This document shows positions 63,114 through 64,000 of a DNA stretch of 64,000 nucleotides, piece by piece. The stretch is from Rhizobium sp. P32RR-XVIII (lineage in GTDB: Bacteria > Pseudomonadota > Alphaproteobacteria > Rhizobiales > Rhizobiaceae): NCBI RefSeq assembly GCF_012641395.1, contig NZ_JABAIH010000002.1:496001-560000 (forward strand), read 5' to 3'. Position numbers and translations under genes: made by a program. A model generated the notes under the pieces. The model was not told where the DNA came from. It saw only the letters and a program-made list of their open reading frames with translations, and made no database searches. Within the stretch, counting starts at the first letter, position 1. Each line of letters starts with the position of its first letter.

Positions 63114-63319
63114 CGGAAATTACCAATTGTGACGGTTGGTTCGCTCGCTTACTTTGCTACGTGCGACGCCATATTCCCTGATTTTCGATGGCAACACAAG
63201 GGATTGGCGCCTTGATGACAGCTGGTCCGCTCGCCGGCCCGTCACACCATGAACGCGCGGGTGCCATCGGTTCACGCGAAATCTTCGAATGCAACACTTT
63301 TCGGGCCGGGTAAGCCAAA

Positions 63320-64000
63320 ATGAACGATTACTTTTCGCCGCACGTCCTGATTATCGCGTTGACGTTCCTCCTCGCCGGGATCGTCAAGGGCGTGTCGGGG
63401 ATGGGGTTGCCAACCGTCGCTGTGGGTATTCTCGGTGCGATCATGTCGCCAGTCAGCGCGGCTTCGCTGCTGGTTATCCCATCCTTTGTCACCAATTTTT
63501 GGCAACTGTTTACCGGGCCGAATTTCCTTGTCGTAATGAAAAGGCTTTGGTTGATGATGCTCGGCATCGTGATTGGTACACTCGCCGGCTCATGGCTTCT
63601 GACGCGCGCCAATACCGAATGGACAAGTGTTGGATTGGGCTCCGCCTTATTTCTCTATGCAGTGCATAGCCTCTGGGCGAAGCCGTTGTCGGTTCCCGCT
63701 CGCCTTGAGCGTTTACTATCGCCTGTTATAGGGTTGACGACCGGGGTAATCACCGGAGGAACTGGCGTTTTTACGATCCCAGCCGTTCCCTACCTCCAGG
63801 CCCTCGGCCTTTCCAAAGATGATCTTATCCAGGCGCTCGGGCTGTCGTTCACGGTCTCGACAATCGCGCTTGCGGCGGGCCTGGCTCGTGGCGGAGCTTT
63901 TCATCTTGATAATATTACTTTGTCCACACTTGCCATCATCCCGTCGTTGCTGGGCATGTGGGTCGGAACAGCGATCCGTGAGCGCATAAGCGCCACAACT
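63320..64000 (+). CDS. TauE/SafE family sulfite/anion exporter, 3' end cut by window
   Basis: This membrane protein is open from ATG 63320 to the window end (227 codons, frame still open). It has at least six hydrophobic helices and the TauE/SafE hallmarks LLAGIVKGVSGMGLPTVAVG and GLTTGVITGGTGVFTIPAVP (two related glycine-rich repeats). Such exporters carry sulfite, sulfoacetate or similar anions. It is likely controlled by the divergent LysR gene. Confidence 0.88.
   Translation, partial: MNDYFSPHVLIIALTFLLAGIVKGVSGMGLPTVAVGILGAIMSPVSAASLLVIPSFVTNFWQLFTGPNFLVVMKRLWLMMLGIVIGTLAGSWLLTRANTEWTSVGLGSALFLYAVHSLWAKPLSVPARLERLLSPVIGLTTGVITGGTGVFTIPAVPYLQALGLSKDDLIQALGLSFTVSTIALAAGLARGGAFHLDNITLSTLAIIPSLLGMWVGTAIRERISATT

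Noticed and set aside
1..64000. tRNA, CRISPR, IS element or prophage
   Set aside because: No cloverleaf with CCA-type end, no regularly spaced repeats, no transposase or integrase motif, and no phage structural gene was seen on either strand.

Overview
The window is high-GC alphaproteobacterial chromosome, most likely from the Rhizobiaceae (Rhizobium, Sinorhizobium/Ensifer or Agrobacterium relatives). Pointers are the divK-pleD pair, an NDUFA12-type complex I accessory subunit, an RNase E whose S1 domain is split by a long acidic insert, DUF982, DUF1236, DUF2155, DUF3572 and DUF6105 family proteins, and the order divK-pleD-rpmG-MFS-DUF983-rnr-topA-dprA-plsY-pyrC'-pyrB. No tRNA, rRNA, CRISPR array, IS element or phage module was recognised.

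Region 1 (1-17 kb) is conserved core. It begins with dinB (cut by the window edge), a GNAT enzyme, a HAD-like protein and DUF3572, then the cell-cycle/c-di-GMP pair divK-pleD. A long minus-strand series follows: pyrB, a pyrC-like gene that appears catalytically dead, plsY, dprA, topA, rnr, DUF983, an MFS transporter and rpmG. The pleD-rpmG gap holds two strong hairpins.

Region 2 (17-36 kb) holds an AidB-like acyl-CoA dehydrogenase, an AEC transporter, a TetR regulator, ruvX and a UPF0173 hydrolase. Next is the gatC-gatA...gatB amidotransferase locus. It is interrupted by small genes, a RelE/ParE toxin-antitoxin pair and paralogous GNAT acetyltransferases. NDUFA12, DUF2155, aat, accC-accB, aroQ, a DsbA-like protein and an aminotransferase follow.

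Region 3 (36-51 kb) has an ACT-domain protein, a frameshifted FkbM methyltransferase, RNase E, the cell-wall pair amiC-mrcA, DUF1801, prfB with its programmed +1 frameshift, a frameshifted DUF1254 protein, a glycosyltransferase-like protein and nadK.

Region 4 (51-59 kb) is an accessory tract of small orphan genes. It contains two tiny single-helix membrane peptides of 27 and 29 codons, duplicated lipoproteins, two DUF982 proteins, a frameshifted secreted DUF6719-like gene, an endostatin/lectin-like secreted protein and two DUF1236 proteins.

Region 5 (59-64 kb) holds acetate kinase, a zinc alcohol dehydrogenase, a PPOX-fold flavoprotein and a LysR regulator divergent from a TauE/SafE exporter cut by the window end.

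Three separate genes each carry one apparent extra base in or next to a short G or C run. This could be real gene decay or uncorrected sequencing indels, so those pseudogene calls are conditional. No wholly new multi-gene system could be demonstrated. The best leads are the catalytically dead dihydroorotase partner, the tiny membrane peptides and the small-gene tract around them, and the structured pleD-rpmG spacer.
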